Source of the DNA: Paralvinella palmiformis
Taxonomy: Eukaryota; Annelida; Polychaeta; Terebellida; Alvinellidae
DNA length: 64,000 nucleotides
NCBI GenBank assembly: GCA_025642065.1
Contig: JAODUP010000277.1
Coordinates: 62,001 to 126,000 of the forward strand
Direction of reading: 5' to 3'
Shown here in pieces: positions 1-19,225 of the stretch. The position numbers and the translations under genes were made by a program. Positions within the stretch are counted from its first letter, which is position 1. Each line of letters starts with the position of its first letter. Below the pieces are notes generated by a model that saw only the letters and a program-made list of their open reading frames with translations, did not search any database and was not told where the DNA came from.

Positions 1-109
1 AGATGCAATATCATGATGATATTTCTTTTACAGTTTCATATTAAATGTGATTGAGTGATTTGTAAATGTATGTTTTTTTTTAATTATTTATATTTCATGG
101 CTTGTGCAG

Positions 110-858
110 TCCAGCTGTGGAGTATACCAAAATCTAAAATCATAGCTATGAGTTTTCTGTCCGAGGATGTACTTATTGCTGTTGGACATAGGAAAGGTAT
201 CAAATTATATACCAAACAAATTGAGGTACTGGATCCTGGACTGTCTGGATTGCAAGGTGCTGATTTGTGCGATATATCGGCTGTAAGCTCTGGATTGGTG
301 ATAGGCACAATAGAAGATAATGGATCTGAGAAACCTGGATATCTTCATGCTCTGATGAAGGATGCAAACAAATGGCAGCATGATGTGCATGGCATATGTA
401 AGATGCCCATTGCTTGTGCTGTTACACAAAGTCTTGAATTTATAGTCACTGACCGTCAACAGAAGATGTATAAATACGACAAACGTGGCCAGCAAATATG
501 GTGTAGACCATTGCCTCCTTTGTCACATGCTGTCTGTGTGGATAATAATGATAGAATTCTTGTTTGCCACAAGCACAATGTAGCTGCATACGATGAGAAT
601 GGCACAGAAATAGCGACGTTCTCGCTAAAACACGACAGCTTAGATCTCTGTGGCATTTGTGTTAACACTCAGAATCAGATCCTTGTTGGTGACTTAAACA
701 GCGAATCGGTATTGTTGTTTGATGTAGAAGGTAATTATATCAAGCATTTAATTAAAGTGTATGGACGACCTCGCCGCTTAGCTTTGTATGGTAATAAGTA
801 TCTTGCTGTCAGATTATATGATGGTTCCAACAAAATGTCAGTGTATAGACTAGAATAA
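110..858 (+). CDS. Terminal exon of a beta-propeller (NHL/TRIM-like) protein, partial
   Basis: The open frame runs about 248 residues to a TAA at 856-858. A pyrimidine-rich tract ending in TTGTGCAG at 102-109 is a good 3' splice site, so this is read as the last exon of a longer gene whose earlier exons lie left of the window. An ATG at 97 in the same frame would allow a later start but looks like intron sequence. The protein shows repeated blade-like units of about 40 residues, with patterns such as GICVNTQNQILVGDLNSESV followed by LLFDVEGNYIKHL near the end. These resemble the NHL-type propellers at the C-terminus of TRIM2/3/71-like proteins, which bind RNA or protein partners. No RING, B-box or coiled coil is visible because the upstream exons are absent. 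Codon use is clean and uninterrupted, which supports a live gene. The exact family is uncertain; any six-bladed propeller protein is possible. Confidence 0.6.
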
Positions 859-880
859 AAGCTAAATGTACTTCTTTGAT

Positions 881-886
881 AATAAA
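881..886 (+). promoter_or_regulatory. Poly(A) signal AATAAA of the propeller gene
   Basis: AATAAA lies 23 bases after the stop codon, in an AT-rich 3' UTR. A second AATAAA (854-859) overlaps the stop codon itself. Either could direct cleavage within the next 30 bases. Confidence 0.5.
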
Positions 887-3311
887 GTTTGTTACAAATA
901 ATCATATTATATATTACCCACTCGCGTATGAAATTGATGTATGGTAGTTAAATTTGAAAGCACTGTGTACTCCATTAGCTATATATGTCATGCTAAGTGT
1001 CATTGCCAAAGTTCAGTGAGGGAGTGTTTCGTAATAGGGCTACACAGTCACTGAGGCACTACAGCACACCATCACTAATGTGAGGATTTCCTTTCATCTG
1101 CTGCAGATATACATATGTGGGGGGGGGGGAACTTGGTACAGTAGTTCATGTGTAATTAAAACACCAATTGATTCACCAGTGTGAGAAATATTGAACACCG
1201 GCTGTTCTTAAGATGGTAATAGATTGGTATTGATGTGACTTGACCTTAATAAATGATCTCAGAACTCTGTACAGACTAACTAGGGATGATGAAAGATTCA
1301 CCAATGTGTGTTGGTATTATTGGTAAGGATTTGTCTGGATGTGTTCAAGCGAAATAGATAATATCCATTCTATCATCATCAAATAGTGAAGTCAAGAATT
1401 AAACAATATGCCTCGACCAATAGGTGACAGCCAGGGGTCAGTACCCCAAGTCTGAACAAGAACGAGAGATGCCATATGTGTAAAATGTACACAGTTGTTT
1501 GTCTGAGCCATATAATCTAGGATATTTTGCAATGTGTTGAGTGAGAATTATGCCAAAAGAAGACTAACAGCAATTAAACCATTTGACAGCAAATAATTTT
1601 AGAAAATGGGACAAATGAATATATATTACTGATCTGTAATTGTTATTATTGTAATAAACCATGTGCTTATTTATAAATGGAGATGGCTTGATATGTTCAA
1701 AATATGTCATTTGAGCTACTAGTGAATAATGTTAAATGATATTGATTGTTTACTAATAGTACATGCTAATTTTCCCTTTAGTTGTGTCTTTAATGAAAGT
1801 ATATCAGTGTGTGTGTGTGTGTGTGTACTCACGCAAGTGGTATGTACTTGTGTATTTTGGCACAGCTCATACATATTCAAGAAAATGATAGGTTATTATT
1901 CAAAACTAGTTGTGTTACTTTTTCCAGCACTATTTTATTTACATAAATGGGCCATCATACAAAATCTACAGTGGAATCACACACAAACACTGTCCATTCA
2001 TCTATATACTAGAAGTTTTCTTACCACACATGATTCTCTGACTAATACAATACAAATATCAATAAGTTTACATTTATACCACAGCCAAACTAAATAATAC
2101 TTTTATTTGTGGATTGATTAAGAGAGCAAACTATTGTTAAATGCTTAAAACAGTATGTAAATTAATGTTTACAGTATCAGTCATTGGGTGTGATATATAA
2201 TGCCTAATTTACGTGGTTCAACAATGCATACAGATTGACAAATAACGTGAAAAATAAAGTTTAAATACTCCAAAAAATACCTTGCCACCGATAAAAAGTG
2301 ATTATGGCAAAATGTGAAAAATAATAATCAGTTTAATTAGTCAGGACTTATTTCAAAATGAGAATAACCTAATTCAGCAATATTGTTCATACAAATATTT
2401 CTATATATTTAACAATCAATTAAATATGCAATTAGCTAAGTTACCATTGTGATCATTAATAATATGAATTAACATGTTACAGAATGCAAACAGATTAATA
2501 TCTGGTTGAGAGATTATTGATAAAAACAAAATCTTATTTCTTAAAATACAGTGATAACGTCATGAAGCCATTCAATTCACTGAAACAAAATGAGGAGCTA
2601 ATGGCGTTGGTTTAAAGCTACATCATTAAATATTATGCTATCAATCAGTTCGATTTGACAACTGAAAAGTGGCTAAGGCGTTGTGGTTATAGAATATTTA
2701 TTGCGACTTCTGGGTTCATAAACCCCCTCAAAAATGCTGAATTTCTTTCCCTGTCCTTAAACTGACAAAATGTAATGAGAACGAGATCACAATACACAGT
2801 ATTTCGTATTTCAATGTGTATGTAAATATCTTGTGTACTAATACTAAGTGCCAGGCACATATCATCATTTGCCTCAACACTAAAACATTGAATATGACAC
2901 ACTGTGTGAACTTTAAACATTGACTAGTTAATGATAGGAAAAATTCTTTGTTATTGATGATGGGTAACATCAGAGATTAGTGTTATTGGTGATGGGCAAC
3001 ACTAGATATAACTGTTATTGGTGATTGACAACATTAAGGATATTTGTTATTTACCATTTTTCATAATTGCTATGCGCTCACCAAATTGAAAATACATATA
3101 TCTCCTAATACTATGAGTGGATATCAAACACACTGGCTTTTAACATTAGAGAGAAAACAGGCAATCATCAAACCTATTATAAAATGATACCGATGTGACT
3201 GAATTGATAACTGGCTAAAGATGACAAAGATAAACTTCGTCTTATGTAAATATATTCCAAACAATGATAACACTAATAATTCCCGGACAGCTATTACATA
3301 TGTTTATCCCA

Positions 3312-3490
3312 GGAACTGGCTACATCATGAACACATATTGCCAAGAGGCTTTTTTACTAGGAGAACAAGATGACTGGCCTGAAGCCGATTACTAAATGAT
3401 GAAACATCTCAGAAACACGGCTAACACCGAGATTTAGTCTTAGAACCCGTCGGCTTGCAGCACTGCCACCTTAACTATAGGAGCACACCT
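3312..3490 (-). repeat. Diverged SINE-C-like copy
   Basis: On the minus strand a tRNA-like head is followed by the GTGTTT...GATGTTTC segment shared with the copies at 10805, 18975 and 54085. It is heavily diverged and the ends are approximate. Confidence 0.35.
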
Positions 3491-4325
3491 GTACATTTGT
3501 TTTAAGCAGGAACGTCTGAGAATATATTACGGTCCATTTGTTAAAACCTATATATATTGATAGCAGCCTGATCACCGGAAATATATATTTTGAATAAACT
3601 GAACAAAATCTAACTCATATTGATCATTAAGCTATCTTCTCCCCAAAATCTTCACTGAATCATGATTCATAATTGTTTTATTAACATTTATAAACATATT
3701 AGATTATTGATTATAATTTGTTTGTGTCAGTAAATCATAAGAGTGTAAATAGATATCTGGAAGACGGTTCCAAATCTGAATTCTAACAGAGTACCGAATA
3801 GATTTAACCAGTTGATGGATAACACCAATAGGCAATTAGTGAAAGAAGCATTGAAAAGGACTGATAGCAATTTGGTGTAAGCCATAACTATGTGGGAATG
3901 ATTGGGAACGGAGTAGAAAGGAATGTATTTATAAAACAAGATCCTTTGAACTGGTTACATTCATAAATAATAACAAATAACAAATCCCATCTGATATAAT
4001 GGTTAATAACAAGTGTAACAAACTATATCAGATAGAGACTAGTTATGTCCTTGTTAATATAGATATCTTAACAAGAGGAAATGGTTAAGAATGTACAACA
4101 AGCTACACACACAAACCAACAACTACCACGTAGATCAGTAGGCACAAAATGACATCGTACACAAATGTGATAAGATAGTTAATTGTTAACTGAGAGACAC
4201 AAAGTACTCGAGTACTGTAAAACTAACACGGTTTCCAAATACATGGAATCAAAAAAACAACAACAAATTATATCAAATCCAGCCTTTTCATTAGGGAATA
4301 GAGTAGATGACCACTTACTAAAAGT

Positions 4326-4650
4326 TGGCAGCAGCTCACCTGTGGTGGCCTGTAAATACACCACTGTGGCATTGCTGAAGGGAGATATGGATGCAAGGAG
4401 GCGGGTAGGGAGGGGGTGGCCTCAGGGTAACGGTAGTCACACTAACGCAGTAGTAGGCCTTCTCTCTTGGAAGGGGATTAGGGGCTCTCCCCTGAAAAAG
4501 TCGGGGGAAATGGTTTTGGCGAAAAAGTGGCCTAGAATGTAGCAAGTACTCCAGCGTAGCCGACCGATTTTCTGTCGATAAAATAGGCAAGGAGGGACTG
4601 TAAAATAGACAACGTATAGCATTGGACATCGACTGCTATTGAAAAGGCTG
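4326..4650 (+). repeat. Dispersed repeat R1, copy 1
   Basis: A stretch of about 325 bases whose flanks match 53722-54060 in the same orientation, from CACCTGTGGTGG to GCTATTGAAAAGGCTG. The block 4512-4552 is reversed relative to the other copy. The long open frames here in both directions are chance readings of the repeat. No terminal inverted repeats or coding capacity are seen, so the element class is unknown. Confidence 0.7.
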
Positions 4651-5206
4651 CATATCACATAATATAATTGAATACAAAGAGACGTGTAGCATTTGTGTAC
4701 ACACATACACACACACACGGAGAAACAGAGACATAAAAAATGTGTCAACACAGATTACGTCAGACAGTAAAACATGGATATGAGATAACTCCTTTCTAGA
4801 GAAAGAAACATTTCATTTCCTAGCAAAATCTTTCACCATCATCTTATGATAAGCAGTCATCAACATTAATAAAGTTTGGCAAGTTTAGTGTAAAGATTTC
4901 CTTAACAAGGAGATGTATCACCGTCCCATTCAGGACTAAATGCTTAGATTTAACATACACCAAAATAGGGATGACACAATATATTATTATCATGTTGCCA
5001 TATTATTTGTTATCTATTTGTTAAAAATATCACGATTTCAGTTGCAATCACTAAACAAAAACAAGATATTTTTCATAAGTACACATTCGTATAGAAATTT
5101 CAACATTGCTTAACAATAATGACTAGATCCATAAATTGGGATACGAGTAAACCAACTGTCAAAAATGCATCGTTCTAACAGCAATACATTAGACTTAAAA
5201 TTGCAA

Positions 5207-5212
5207 TTTAAT
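5207..5212 (-). promoter_or_regulatory. Possible poly(A) signal ATTAAA of the Lifeguard gene
   Basis: This is the closest poly(A)-signal-like hexamer on the minus strand after the stop codon at 5318, about 106 bases away. It is a variant hexamer only, and other downstream sites may be used. Confidence 0.3.
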
Positions 5213-5317
5213 GACAGTCGTAACTGCATTTCCTACATCAGCAAAAGATGTATAAATAACTAATCATCAATGCTTGGGTCACTCTTGGACTTCTCTACCT
5301 TTGGCGTGATCCGACCA

Positions 5318-12336
<7,019 letters not shown>

Positions 12337-12394
12337 GGTTATTGTTGCTAAGCGACCATGAACCAGTCAAAGTTCTATCAATATCCACCTATGC
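12337..12394 (-). other. 5' UTR part of the first Lifeguard coding exon
   Basis: An acceptor CAG at 12397-12395 precedes 58 untranslated bases. It contains one out-of-frame ATG with a four-codon frame (ATG GTC GCT TAG) just before the real start. The acceptor implies at least one further upstream noncoding exon. Confidence 0.6.
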
Positions 12395-12416
12395 CTGGAA
12401 ATAAAAATCATAAATA

Positions 12417-12418
<2 letters not shown>

Positions 12419-12450
<32 letters not shown>
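12419..12450. repeat. (TA)n microsatellite
   Basis: A 32-base TA run 25 bases upstream of the Lifeguard 5' UTR exon. Confidence 0.95.
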
Positions 12451-12452
<2 letters not shown>

Positions 12453-12454
12453 CA

Positions 12455-13200
12455 ATTATATTCTAGGTGAGCTACAAGTATTATATTAATTTCCCATAAT
12501 CACTTCAACTCCAGAAAACAGATGGTGATATTGTTCTGTGATAACTAAATAATGATTTTTCAAGCTGCCCAATTATAGATTGAGACCAAATAAGAAAATC
12601 AGGCTGATGACTGTTTTATTGAGGGGTGCATAGAAACATGTACTATTGGGATCCAGTCCCTAGAATATTTACATGTGAATATTTTCTTTCTTTGTTACAG
12701 ACAGAAAGCTGTAAAAATTCCAGCTACATATGTTGTAGGTGTACACCATCGTCATCATCACTGAGTGTCCCTTACAAGATGCTATTAATAAAATAATCAG
12801 GGTTGCAAAAACCGAATAACAGCCAAACATTCCCTAACACAGAAAACTAATGAAGATATTTTTATATCTTTATTGATCTTGTGACAGAAACACCACAAAT
12901 GATTGGTTCGTTGTGAACATTGCTCCAACAGTCTAACACCATTGACACATTCTAATTATTATAAATAATCATCATAATCAATATTCAGTTATTTAATTAG
13001 TACACACCACACTAAAATTGCACTAGTTTCTTCAAATAGTGTAAATGTTCAGGTTTTCGAGTAAACTTCTGCTGACAGTGGCATTCTACTATACAACGGT
13101 TGGTTGTGACAGCCATGACAGTATTGATGTTCACAAGTGGCTCTCTACAATATGACAGTTGGTTGTGACAGCCATCCAGGGTTTTGGCCACATGTCATCA
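12455..13200. other. No gene seen; short direct repeat
   Basis: No coding signal. GGTTGGTTGTGACAGCCAT occurs twice, at about 13098 and 13160, just before the transposase fossil. Confidence 0.5.
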
Positions 13201-13204
13201 GCGA

Positions 13205-13775
13205 CAGATGGCTAGACAAATGCTGTGACTAGTACCAGACCATCATGAAGCAGTAGCTGGTAAAGAAGACTGTCATCATGCAGCAAGATGGCCGGAGTAC
13301 CATCAGTGGTCAGCCAAGGTAAAGGCTTCTTAGTGGATGTCATGGATACAGGCACCACTCACAAGACTGCTGAGGCCTTTAAAACCATGTTTCAGGACTA
13401 CAAAGCCCGTGCTGAGAGAACCTTAGTATGTCTGGAATGGACACTCCTTTGCTGCTGGGAATGCCAGAAATATCCAAAAGATGAGGACGGAGTTGGAGAA
13501 AGAAGATGGGAACCTCATAAAGTATGGGTGCTTCTCCCGTGTTCTCAACCTGCTGGGCGGGCGCCTCCATGGCCTAACTGGTAGCGCAGTTCAAACCACT
13601 GCCAGACTATGTCAGAAGAGTGTTTCATCTTTCACTTCTCCTCATTACATTTGGAGGTCGCTCGGTCCATTTAGCCTACCTTGTGCACAAAAGTGGCCGT
13701 AAAAGGGCAACATTTACATTTTATGTTTTCAACCTGCTAGGCCAAGATCTAACACCATCCTCTATAATGATTTAA
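13205..13775 (+). pseudogene. hAT/DUF659-type transposase fossil, part 1 (interrupted by a SINE)
   Basis: Broken frames read QQDGRSTISGQP, then GFLVDVMDTGTTHKTAEAFK, then RTELEKEDGNLIKYGC and LNLLG, and after a SINE insertion QDLTPSSIM. This order (DGWS-like block, LVDAVDTG, YGCSAH-x-LNLLGQDLTP) is that of DUF659/hAT-like transposases, which cut and paste DNA by a DDE mechanism. At least two frameshifts and several stops are present. The SINE at 13558-13724 splits the LNLLG|QDL junction. The fossil looks continued at 20806-21320. Confidence 0.7.
13558..13724 (+). mobile_element. SINE-A copy with 17-bp target-site duplication
   Basis: GCCTCCATGGCCTAACTGGT head, GGAGGTCGCTCGGTCCATTT body, GTGCACAAAAGTGGCCGTAA near the end. 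GTTCTCAACCTGCTGGG (13541-13557) and GTTTTCAACCTGCTAGG (13725-13741) are the duplication. The B box is lost. Confidence 0.85.
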
Positions 13776-14149
13776 TTGTAATCAGGTATAGGTGCGTATG
13801 TAATACATTCCCTATACATTAGCCATTAAGTCACATGCAATACTGGAGGTTATAGCCATTTTTCGGCTAATTTTATAAACTTCTGTCTGTGGTGTCAGTC
13901 AGCATGCATGATAAATCCTTCATGGTAGGATGATTTTAACTGGTGAGTGAGTGTATAGAATTGACCAATTAACGAGTATGGCGTATTCAGAAGATGGCCA
14001 TAAGATTTGTTTTTATTGATGACATTCTCCGCATGTCCAACTCAGGTGAATGGTGGTCACCAATAGGGAAATCTTTTTGTAAAAGATTGTCACCTTAAGG
14101 CAAAAAAAGATTCTCAAAAGTGACCATGTGAATGGCAATTCCTGCTCAT

Positions 14150-14270
14150 GCACAAGGCGATGGTGTGATTATCTAGGAAAATATTGCACAGACATAAGCA
14201 TCAGTCAGATCTGAACTCAAACCTAAAGCTTTACATCACAGTGCTTTAGCAACTGTGTTATTCGATCACT
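14150..14270 (-). repeat. Diverged SINE-C copy
   Basis: The minus strand shows CAGTTGCTAAAGCACTGTGA (head) and a GGTTTGAGTTCAGATCTGA B-box-like stretch. Low similarity elsewhere. Confidence 0.35.
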
Positions 14271-15309
14271 CTACACTAGAGTCGTGTGTGGACCGACTAT
14301 TTTGGGCGGAAACTATCTCGCCTCATTTGGCTCTCCAACTGCCCCACCCTGCAATAACATTTTATTTTGAGGCCAGCACCACCACGCAAATTTGCAAGTG
14401 GCCTGCAACCGCATCACCCAGCAAAGAAAACGTTTATTTAAGCTGGCTCCGCCCTGCATCCAGGAATCTACTCTACACCACCTGTAAGATCATATAACAA
14501 AATGTCATCTCTCTGGTGTCTCTATTGGTTCTTACAGTGTTCTATTTATGTGTTGACAGCATATATGTGCAACAGGTTCAGGTCTTTTGCACCATCAATA
14601 ATTGGTCATCTGTCTTTTGCCATTTGATAGCTTTAAAAGGTTTGATCAATGTACAATAAACTTATTTTGTTGCGTTATATTTATAATTTGCTATGGTTTA
14701 TAAAAATGATTAAGATAAAGAAATAAGTCTATGATTATACATAAATTGGTAAATGTCTTTTATAAGATTGTATTGTTGTATTGTTAAAGTTTGGGGTAGA
14801 GACCCCTGGCTGTCAGCTATTGAGCACAGCCATTTTACAAGATAATTTTAATGCACTATATCTATGCAATATAACCAATGTTTCATTGTACATATATCAA
14901 TTGTAATTAAGGAGACACCCATTGGAACTAATAACCTCTCCTTATATTATTACAATCAGGTCTGTTCCCATTCATCTTTCTGATTAAGGGATCATCATAA
15001 TTACAATTGTTGATGACAGACAAAAAATAAAGAGAATAGTTACAAAAAAATGAAAAAAAAGGTACTGATTAAAGCCATAATATATACATGAAGATAGATA
15101 TTTCTTTGAATCAAGCATATCTTGAGATGACAGACAATGAATAAAGAGAACAGTTAGCAAGCAGATCTCAAATGGCAGTTTTGAGTAATTAAGAAATTGA
15201 ATCACTACAAAATAGTGCTGATAGTTAAAGTGTGTGATCAATTATATTTTGTTTAATTTTCACTCACAATCACAAAAGTCACAGCAATGGGCCAAAGTAA
15301 TTAAGGGGC

Positions 15310-15382
15310 TAAAGACCGAAGGGGCAAATGACCTAAAGGGCAAATGACCTAAAGGGCAAAAGAACAAAGGGCAAATGACCGG
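15310..15382. repeat. Short tandem repeat, 16-bp unit
   Basis: AAGGGCAAATGACCTA recurs three to four times with small changes (AAAGACCGAAGGGGCAAATG at the left, AAGGGCAAATGACCGGAT at the right). Confidence 0.75.
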
Positions 15383-16624
15383 ATCCGATGTGCCACACCT
15401 GATCATTTCCTGTAGTCACCATATACAATAGATCACTGGATGGTTTAAACGCTTTCCAAGTCTTTCTCTGTGTCTGGTAACAAGCTGTACAACATGCCTT
15501 GTTATACAATGGCTGTACAGGCAATCTTGTTTCCTTGTATTCATGCTGTATTAAAATATGTTCAGGTTATTTTAACACACACATACAAACACACACATGT
15601 TATATAATGTATGACTGTATTAAATACTGATTGTAAAGTCTTGAATAAACATACTTGCAATATCTAAACTGATCTCAATGTTATATAAAGAATAATCAAG
15701 AAACCTTTTTTAAGTTAAAAAAAGGTATAAACCTTTTTAACAGTATAACCAGGCTTCATTGATGTGGTTAATTGTGGCAAATACCATGGGTTCCATATTT
15801 CTTTCAGCCAACAATTGTCAGTCGGATGTCATTTCTAGCTGATAACCTGGATGAAGCCCAATTATCTATCACTGATAATATTCAGACTATCAACCCACTA
15901 GCTAACTAGACAAAACTGGTTATTTATCTGTTTGCAAGTCCTGTTTGTTTGTATGTGCATGTATTTAAGCATTCATAATCTGTTGGTTTTGTCAGCATGT
16001 AGATCTCTCTCTGTGTGTGTGTGTGTGTGTGTAAACACAGCTTAACCCAGTCTAATCCAAGATACTGTGTATATCAACTCCAGCCAGTTCGCCAAACTAG
16101 TTTGGTAACAGCTGGAAATGTAAATGTGTTTTTAATCAGTGTACATAATATTCGAATTGCTCCACTGGTAAATTTATGCAAACAAAATAGTAGATATTCT
16201 ACAGATATTGGCCTATATCTGGTATTTGTCATAATAGGTGACACTGCCATTTGGTAATGGCTGACTAACAGAACACTGCTGAGAGAACTAAATGTTAACT
16301 TTCTCATGACAACAGCTAATGATGGTTTTGGCAAAGGGTGGCACTGGTTAGCTGTAATGTAGCATCTCATTGAATCTGTTTGATAGAATGATGAAACTGT
16401 ATGACAGTATGATGTTTTAATGGCTGACCATTGGCAAAACAACGAATACTGGTTGTTTGTCATCGCTATCAAAAGATTCATTTCAATCGACTTCAATTAT
16501 CTACTTAGCTTTTGATTCAACCCACAGCATGATACATCTGGTAAACTATAAATATCCTTCATGATATGTGGTATATGTTTCTTTTGTGATTCATAAAATC
16601 ATAATGTGATGTCAATTGTTTTAA

Positions 16625-17770
16625 ATAATTCAGCACTGGTCCTTCTGGACTTACTGGCTGTATTTGACACAGTTGACCATAATGTGGTATTCCAAATGTA
16701 ATGTACTTATCAAACAAAGTGGCTAGGTAGTTTCAATCCTATTTAGAATGATGTTCCTAGAAGGTGCCTGTTGACAAATCAAGTTTCCTGTGATCTCTGA
16801 AGTTTATCATCTGCTATTCCACAAGAATCAGTTCTCTACCCTTTGGTTTTCTTGACACAATACACACTTACTACAGTGATCCTTATCATTGTCACATTTT
16901 GTATAGGTTATTTAATTACATACCATACGGCATAACTGATTATAAAATCAACTGCCACCAGTGAATTCAGAATGGCATAGATCAAGGAGTGAGAAATCAT
17001 AAACAATACAATTAGGTCAGACAAATTGTTCAAACACTACTTTGGTCAGTCAGAGAAAGTTGATTAATTCAAAATATTATAAAAAAATTTTTTTATACAG
17101 GATTACCCAGTCTCTAAACATAGTGAGGGTTTCCTTTTGACTGAGTGGCTAGTCATGCTTTCCTCACAACCACTCACAGGAGAGCTGTACGGCAAGATAC
17201 AGTTAAAATACCATGAGTGTGGTCACTCAAAGTTAAGAGTGTTTTAAATCATCGTAGGATCTTTAACATCCCTCCATTTTAATAAATTAATTAATTCAGA
17301 GGAGATATCAGCATCATTCAACTTGGCCAGACAATCATAAAGATTAACACCTTAAGGATCCATCAATGTCACAGTAACTGAATCTATGTAGGAACTCTTT
17401 TCCATTACAGTGAGTGATTAGTATAGCTTAAACTTGTTAAAGACACTTCATCACAAAGGCTCAATGAGCATCACCTTCTTTTGGGGTCACCTCTTGTGAC
17501 AAAGAGGATGACACAGTGGGTCAGTTCTAACACCCCCAACCGACGGGGGTCTCTCGTACACTAGAACAGATCATCCTGTCATGTGCTATTTCAGGAGTCT
17601 GTGTCTGGGCTTAATTCATATGGAGATTTCACAGTTGATCTATCATCTGCCAGCTCGTGGAATGGGTAGCCATCAGAGAGCAGATTAGAAAAGTTTCAAT
17701 TTGTTCTTAAAGCGTGTTTATTTAAGGCTGCTTCTTTAATTAAACAACATCCATTATTCAGCTAAGTTTT
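16625..17770 (+). pseudogene. LINE (CR1/L2-like) reverse transcriptase fossil
   Basis: Frames with stops encode ALVLLDLLAVFDTVDHNVV at about 16635-16690, which is reverse-transcriptase motif A (AFDTVDH). A degraded PQGS-like stretch (PQESVLYPL, about 16820) and a stretch like SEFRMA-x-IKE (about 16960-16990) follow. After an unrelated insert, 17640-17740 gives SSWNG and EKFQFVLKACLFKAA, the usual C-terminal end (WN-x-LP...FK-x-x-LK-x-x-LF). The YADD catalytic box is not recognisable. The copy is dead. Confidence 0.65.
17110..17220 (+). repeat. Dispersed repeat R3 fragment inside the LINE fossil
   Basis: CTCACAGGAGAGCTGTACGG resembles CTCACAGGGGAGCAATACGG at about 32500, with looser similarity upstream. 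It separates the two LINE parts. Confidence 0.45.
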
Positions 17771-18520
17771 AGATACATCTAATTAACCTGGCTTAAAAGC
17801 GTTGGTATCTATGAGCACATTTTATGATCTGTCATTGTCCCAGCTCATTCCAGTTTGTGGGAATAACTAGCAAATGTGTATATACCTTTCAGAATATAAA
17901 TACTGCCAGGTGGCACCAAACATTTCACAAGGGAGCACCAAAAGTGATGAACAGTGGCATACATCTCATAAAGTTATGGTTGGGTAATGTTCAACAGTTA
18001 CTTTAATTTAGAAATGTTTAGACATCCGCACAACCATGAAATCAACATCCAGTCCACTTTATGGAACATACAAGCATTGGACAATATATGTTATAGGATA
18101 ATGAAATGAAAGCTCAATTCCAATTTTCAAATATTTGGTTTTGGCTGATACTCTTTTTTTCACACACAGTCACACCACTGGGTTCATAGATACTCTTTCT
18201 AAAGCATAACCATATCGGTAAATTGACAGATATAGAGTCAGTGAGGGGGGGGGGACAACACATATACAACCCTCTTCAAAAGCTATGTACTATACTGAAG
18301 CATATATAATATAGTCACCCTTTTATAGCCATATATCAACAACACTGCAAGCAATGAACATAAATAATACAATAGTTTAAGCAAAATTCCAATATTATCC
18401 CAAAATTATTCTGTGAACACTGAAATATACTAATTATGTGCAAATCTATTTGATAAGCCAAATTTAGAAAATATCAGCATTGCAGATAGTACTCATGATC
18501 TATAGTCAACAATTAAGGGC
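17771..18520. other. No gene or named repeat seen
   Basis: AT-rich sequence with a poly-G run (about 18245-18253). The 60-residue frame at 17824-18006 has no family features. Confidence 0.45.
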
Positions 18521-18522
18521 TC

Positions 18523-18682
18523 TGATGATGATTGATGTTTTATGGCCACTTTTGTGCACATGGAAGGTAATGAAGCAAAGTCAAAGATGAAACACCCTTC
18601 AGATAGGCCCATACTGAGAATCGAACTCAGATTGAAGTGATCTGTGGTCCAAAATGCTACCAACTTGACCAGTCTGATGGTC
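18523..18682 (-). mobile_element. SINE-A copy
   Basis: On the minus strand: head with GGTCAAGTTGGTAGCATTTT, B box GTTCGATTCTC, body GCTTCATTACCTTCCATGTG, and an ATCATC tail. The central GGTCGCTCGGCCC block is deleted, so the copy is short. Confidence 0.75.
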
Positions 18683-18905
18683 AGTGTCAGACTTATGGTA
18701 GTATAATAACACTCACTGCACAGTATCTCTGAATAGCTTCTGATAGCAAGTGTCCATTAAGACATTACTGTGACAGCAAAAGTGCACATGTACTGTCTAG
18801 TCACAAGAAATGGTGTACCAGGTAAAAAAAAACATTAACCATGTGGTAACTGTGACAATTAGAAACCATTCCTGAGCAGCTGGACAATAATTTTATGTTA
18901 TTTAC

Positions 18906-18962
18906 CATATATACACACACACACATATATATATATATATATCTATATATATATATATATAT
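18906..18962. repeat. (CA)n(TA)n compound microsatellite
   Basis: A short CA run passes into TA with one C interruption, just upstream of a SINE-C copy. Confidence 0.9.
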
Positions 18963-18974
18963 TATGGCCCTTGC

Positions 18975-19225
18975 TAAATGAGGTTATCACAACACCATGG
19001 TTAAAGAACCTGACTACTGCAGTGCTCTAATTAGAGAGTACTCTGCTGTATAAACATCCAAGTTATCAATTCGAATCTGACTCATACCTGTGTTTATGGG
19101 ATGTTTCACTATGGAGTTGCGCTCCTTGCCGGTATATCCCAGGTGTGACCTGAGTGCCAAGGCTGAACGAACTACTCACTCATGCACCTGGAGTAATGTT
19201 TATAAACGATGATGCTGGTTATTGT
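18975..19225 (+). mobile_element. SINE-C copy, best preserved
   Basis: Head with CATGGTTAAAGAACCTGACT, B-box-like AATTCGAATCTGACTC, then CCTGTGTTTATGGGATGTTTC, GGTATATCCCAGGTGTGACC and GCCAAGGCTGAACGAACTAC. These blocks define family C in this window. Confidence 0.6.

Larger units (their letters stand above)
859..4325. other. Convergent intergenic stretch, mostly unassigned
   Basis: This lies between two genes that point at each other. It holds a poly-G run (about 1120-1129), a (GT)n run (1807-1826), a fragment of a dispersed repeat near 1428-1452 and a weak SINE-C-like copy (3312-3490). I see no credible exon. The far 3' UTR of the Lifeguard gene may extend into it. Confidence 0.5.
13776..16620. 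other. Repeat-rich noncoding stretch
   Basis: It holds a weak SINE-C copy (14150-14270), a fragment near 14790-14835 of the dispersed repeat R3, a short tandem array (15310-15382) and a (GT)n run (about 16014-16032). The 140-residue minus-strand frame at 16074-16496 has no recognisable family. Nothing here supports a host exon. Confidence 0.5.

Noticed and set aside
4183..4751. Overlapping frames of about 100-120 residues on both strands
   Set aside because: They lie in dispersed repeat R1 and are not kept in the copy at 53722.
12361..12399. The plus strand reads NQSKFYQYPPMPG, like a GRINA N-terminus
   Set aside because: It is antisense to the Lifeguard 5' UTR; the gene is on the minus strand and the frame has no exon signals. 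Coincidence.
16074..16496. 140-residue minus-strand frame
   Set aside because: No domain, no splice context, no conserved pattern; most likely chance.
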